Shown piece after piece: positions 25,340-25,774 of a DNA stretch of 25,774 nt (position 1 is the stretch's first letter; every line of letters begins with the position of its first letter). The DNA comes from an uncultured Eubacteriales bacterium (lineage in GTDB: Bacteria; Bacillota; Clostridia; TANB77; CAG-508). The notes under the pieces were generated by a model, which was given only the letters and a program-made list of their open reading frames with translations, did not search any database and was not told where the DNA came from. The stretch lies in assembly GCA_902488785.1 (NCBI GenBank), contig CABTXJ010000003.1:1-25774 (forward strand), read 5' to 3'. The position numbers and the translations under genes were made by a program.

Positions 25340-25372
25340 ATTGTTAAAAATACTTAAAATTAATTTAACAAT
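25340..25372. repeat. Inverted repeat after the ROK kinase gene, possible weak terminator
   Basis: ATTGTTAAA at 25340-25348 pairs with TTTAACAAT at 25364-25372 across a 15-base loop. It lies 5 bases after the stop codon. No run of T follows on either strand, so intrinsic termination is uncertain. It may instead be an mRNA 3'-end hairpin. Confidence 0.35.
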
Positions 25373-25383
25373 AATATAAAAAT

Positions 25384-25412
25384 TTGCTTTTATAAAATTT
25401 CTATCATAGAAT
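25384..25412 (+). promoter_or_regulatory. Candidate promoter of the Pro-Gln-Pro-Glu repeat protein, overlapping a palindrome
   Basis: TTGCTT at 25384-25389, a 17-base spacer, and TAGAAT at 25407-25412. The -10 lies inside the 13-base palindrome TTCTATCATAGAA (25399-25411), a natural operator position. The ATAGAAT part matches the boxes at the T4SS operon promoter (TTTATAGAAT). The leader to the ATG at 25472 would be about 52 bases. Confidence 0.4.
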
Positions 25413-25471
25413 TAAAATTAATAGATAGTTTAAAAAACTTTCTAGAAAAAATTTACATTGGAGGATAGAAT

Positions 25472-25774
25472 ATGAAGAAAAAATATTCAAAAGTATTAGT
25501 ATTATTACTAGTATTAGCAGTAGCATTTAGTATAACTGTAGGTAATGTATTTGCTACAACAGAACCAGCACCAGGAACTGGAACAGAAGCTGGTGGAACT
25601 GAAGAAGGTGGAAATAAACCACAACCAGAACCACAACCAGAACCACAACCTGAACCACAACCTGAGCCACAACCTGAGCCACAACCTGAGCCACAACCTG
25701 AACCACAACCAGAACCACAACCTGAGCCACAACCAGAGCCACAACCAGAACCACAACCAGAACCACAACAAAAA
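25472..25774 (+). CDS. Secreted protein with Pro-Gln-Pro-Glu repeats, 3'-truncated by window edge
   Basis: 101 codons to the window end without a stop. The ATG is preceded by GGAGGA at 25460-25465. Residues 1-29 form a signal peptide (MKKKYSK, a hydrophobic core, then NVFA before TTEP). A Gly/Thr/Glu-rich linker follows (30-48), then PQPE repeated 12 times and a diverged PQQK. Such Pro-rich, charged tracts commonly act as stiff spacers that cross the cell wall, so a surface protein or wall-attached domain probably follows outside the window. It has its own likely promoter and a gap of 136 bases from the ROK gene, so it need not belong to the secretion locus. Its function cannot be read from this part. 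Confidence 0.85.
   Translation, partial: MKKKYSKVLVLLLVLAVAFSITVGNVFATTEPAPGTGTEAGGTEEGGNKPQPEPQPEPQPEPQPEPQPEPQPEPQPEPQPEPQPEPQPEPQPEPQPEPQQK
25619..25774 (+). repeat. 12-bp coding minisatellite (CCACAACCAGAA-type units)
   Basis: Thirteen tandem 12-bp units in frame. Twelve encode PQPE and the last (25763-25774) encodes PQQK. Units differ only by synonymous changes at two places (CCA or CCT, GAA or GAG), except the last. The array may continue past the window. Confidence 0.95.

Noticed and set aside
25514..25771. Long Trp/Leu- or Val-rich open frames on the minus strand opposite the PQPE repeats
   Set aside because: They are complementary shadows of the 12-bp repeat, with no ribosome binding site and repetitive, non-protein-like composition.
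25619..25774. CRISPR array
   Set aside because: The units are contiguous 12-bp in-frame coding repeats without spacers.

Overview
The window is strongly AT-rich, with compact genes and strong AGGAGG-type ribosome binding sites. It looks like a chromosomal stretch of a low-GC Gram-positive bacterium (Bacillota, probably a Clostridia-like lineage). There are no outer-membrane secretion parts (nothing like VirB7/VirB9/VirB10). A cell-wall hydrolase domain is present, and the flanking genes are ordinary housekeeping genes. The species cannot be fixed from the sequence. Codon and base composition look the same in the housekeeping genes and in the large central locus, so nothing suggests recent acquisition.

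Layout. (1) 1-941: the 3' two-thirds of murD (cell-wall precursor ligase), ending at a bidirectional terminator. (2) 1061-2407, minus strand: three small VirB2/TrbC-like pilin genes in two transcription units, each unit with its own promoter and a terminator. (3) 2408-2904: divergent regulatory region with two promoters, palindromes and a thrice-repeated 10-bp box. (4) 2905-23689, plus strand: a probable single operon for a Gram-positive type IV secretion (T4SS)-like machine. In order: a fourth VirB2-like pilin, a PrgI/VirB3-like protein, a membrane-anchored TraC-like protein without an ATPase domain, the VirB4 ATPase, a 479-aa VirB6-like protein, an unrecognised membrane-anchored protein, three giant VirB6-like proteins (1458, 854 and 1077 aa; the first carries an N-terminal NlpC/P60 hydrolase), two tandem VirB8/NTF2-like proteins, a membrane-anchored J-domain protein and a membrane-anchored degenerate cyclophilin. 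(5) 23756-25335: plsC and a ROK-family sugar kinase, close behind and possibly on the same transcript. (6) 25472-end: a secreted protein with a (Pro-Gln-Pro-Glu)n minisatellite, cut by the window edge.

How it may work (inference): VirB4, PrgI/VirB3, the TraC-like protein and the VirB6 paralogs would form an inner-membrane channel. The VirB8-like pair would be the extracytoplasmic scaffold. The fused NlpC/P60 domain would open peptidoglycan, and the four VirB2-like proteins would supply filament or channel subunits. The J-protein and cyclophilin-like protein would be dedicated chaperones on the two faces of the membrane. No relaxase, no VirD4/TcpA-type coupling protein, no integrase and no plasmid genes are in the window. 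The locus is therefore best described as a chromosomally fixed, conjugation-derived machine of unknown cargo. This is the most interesting thing in the window.
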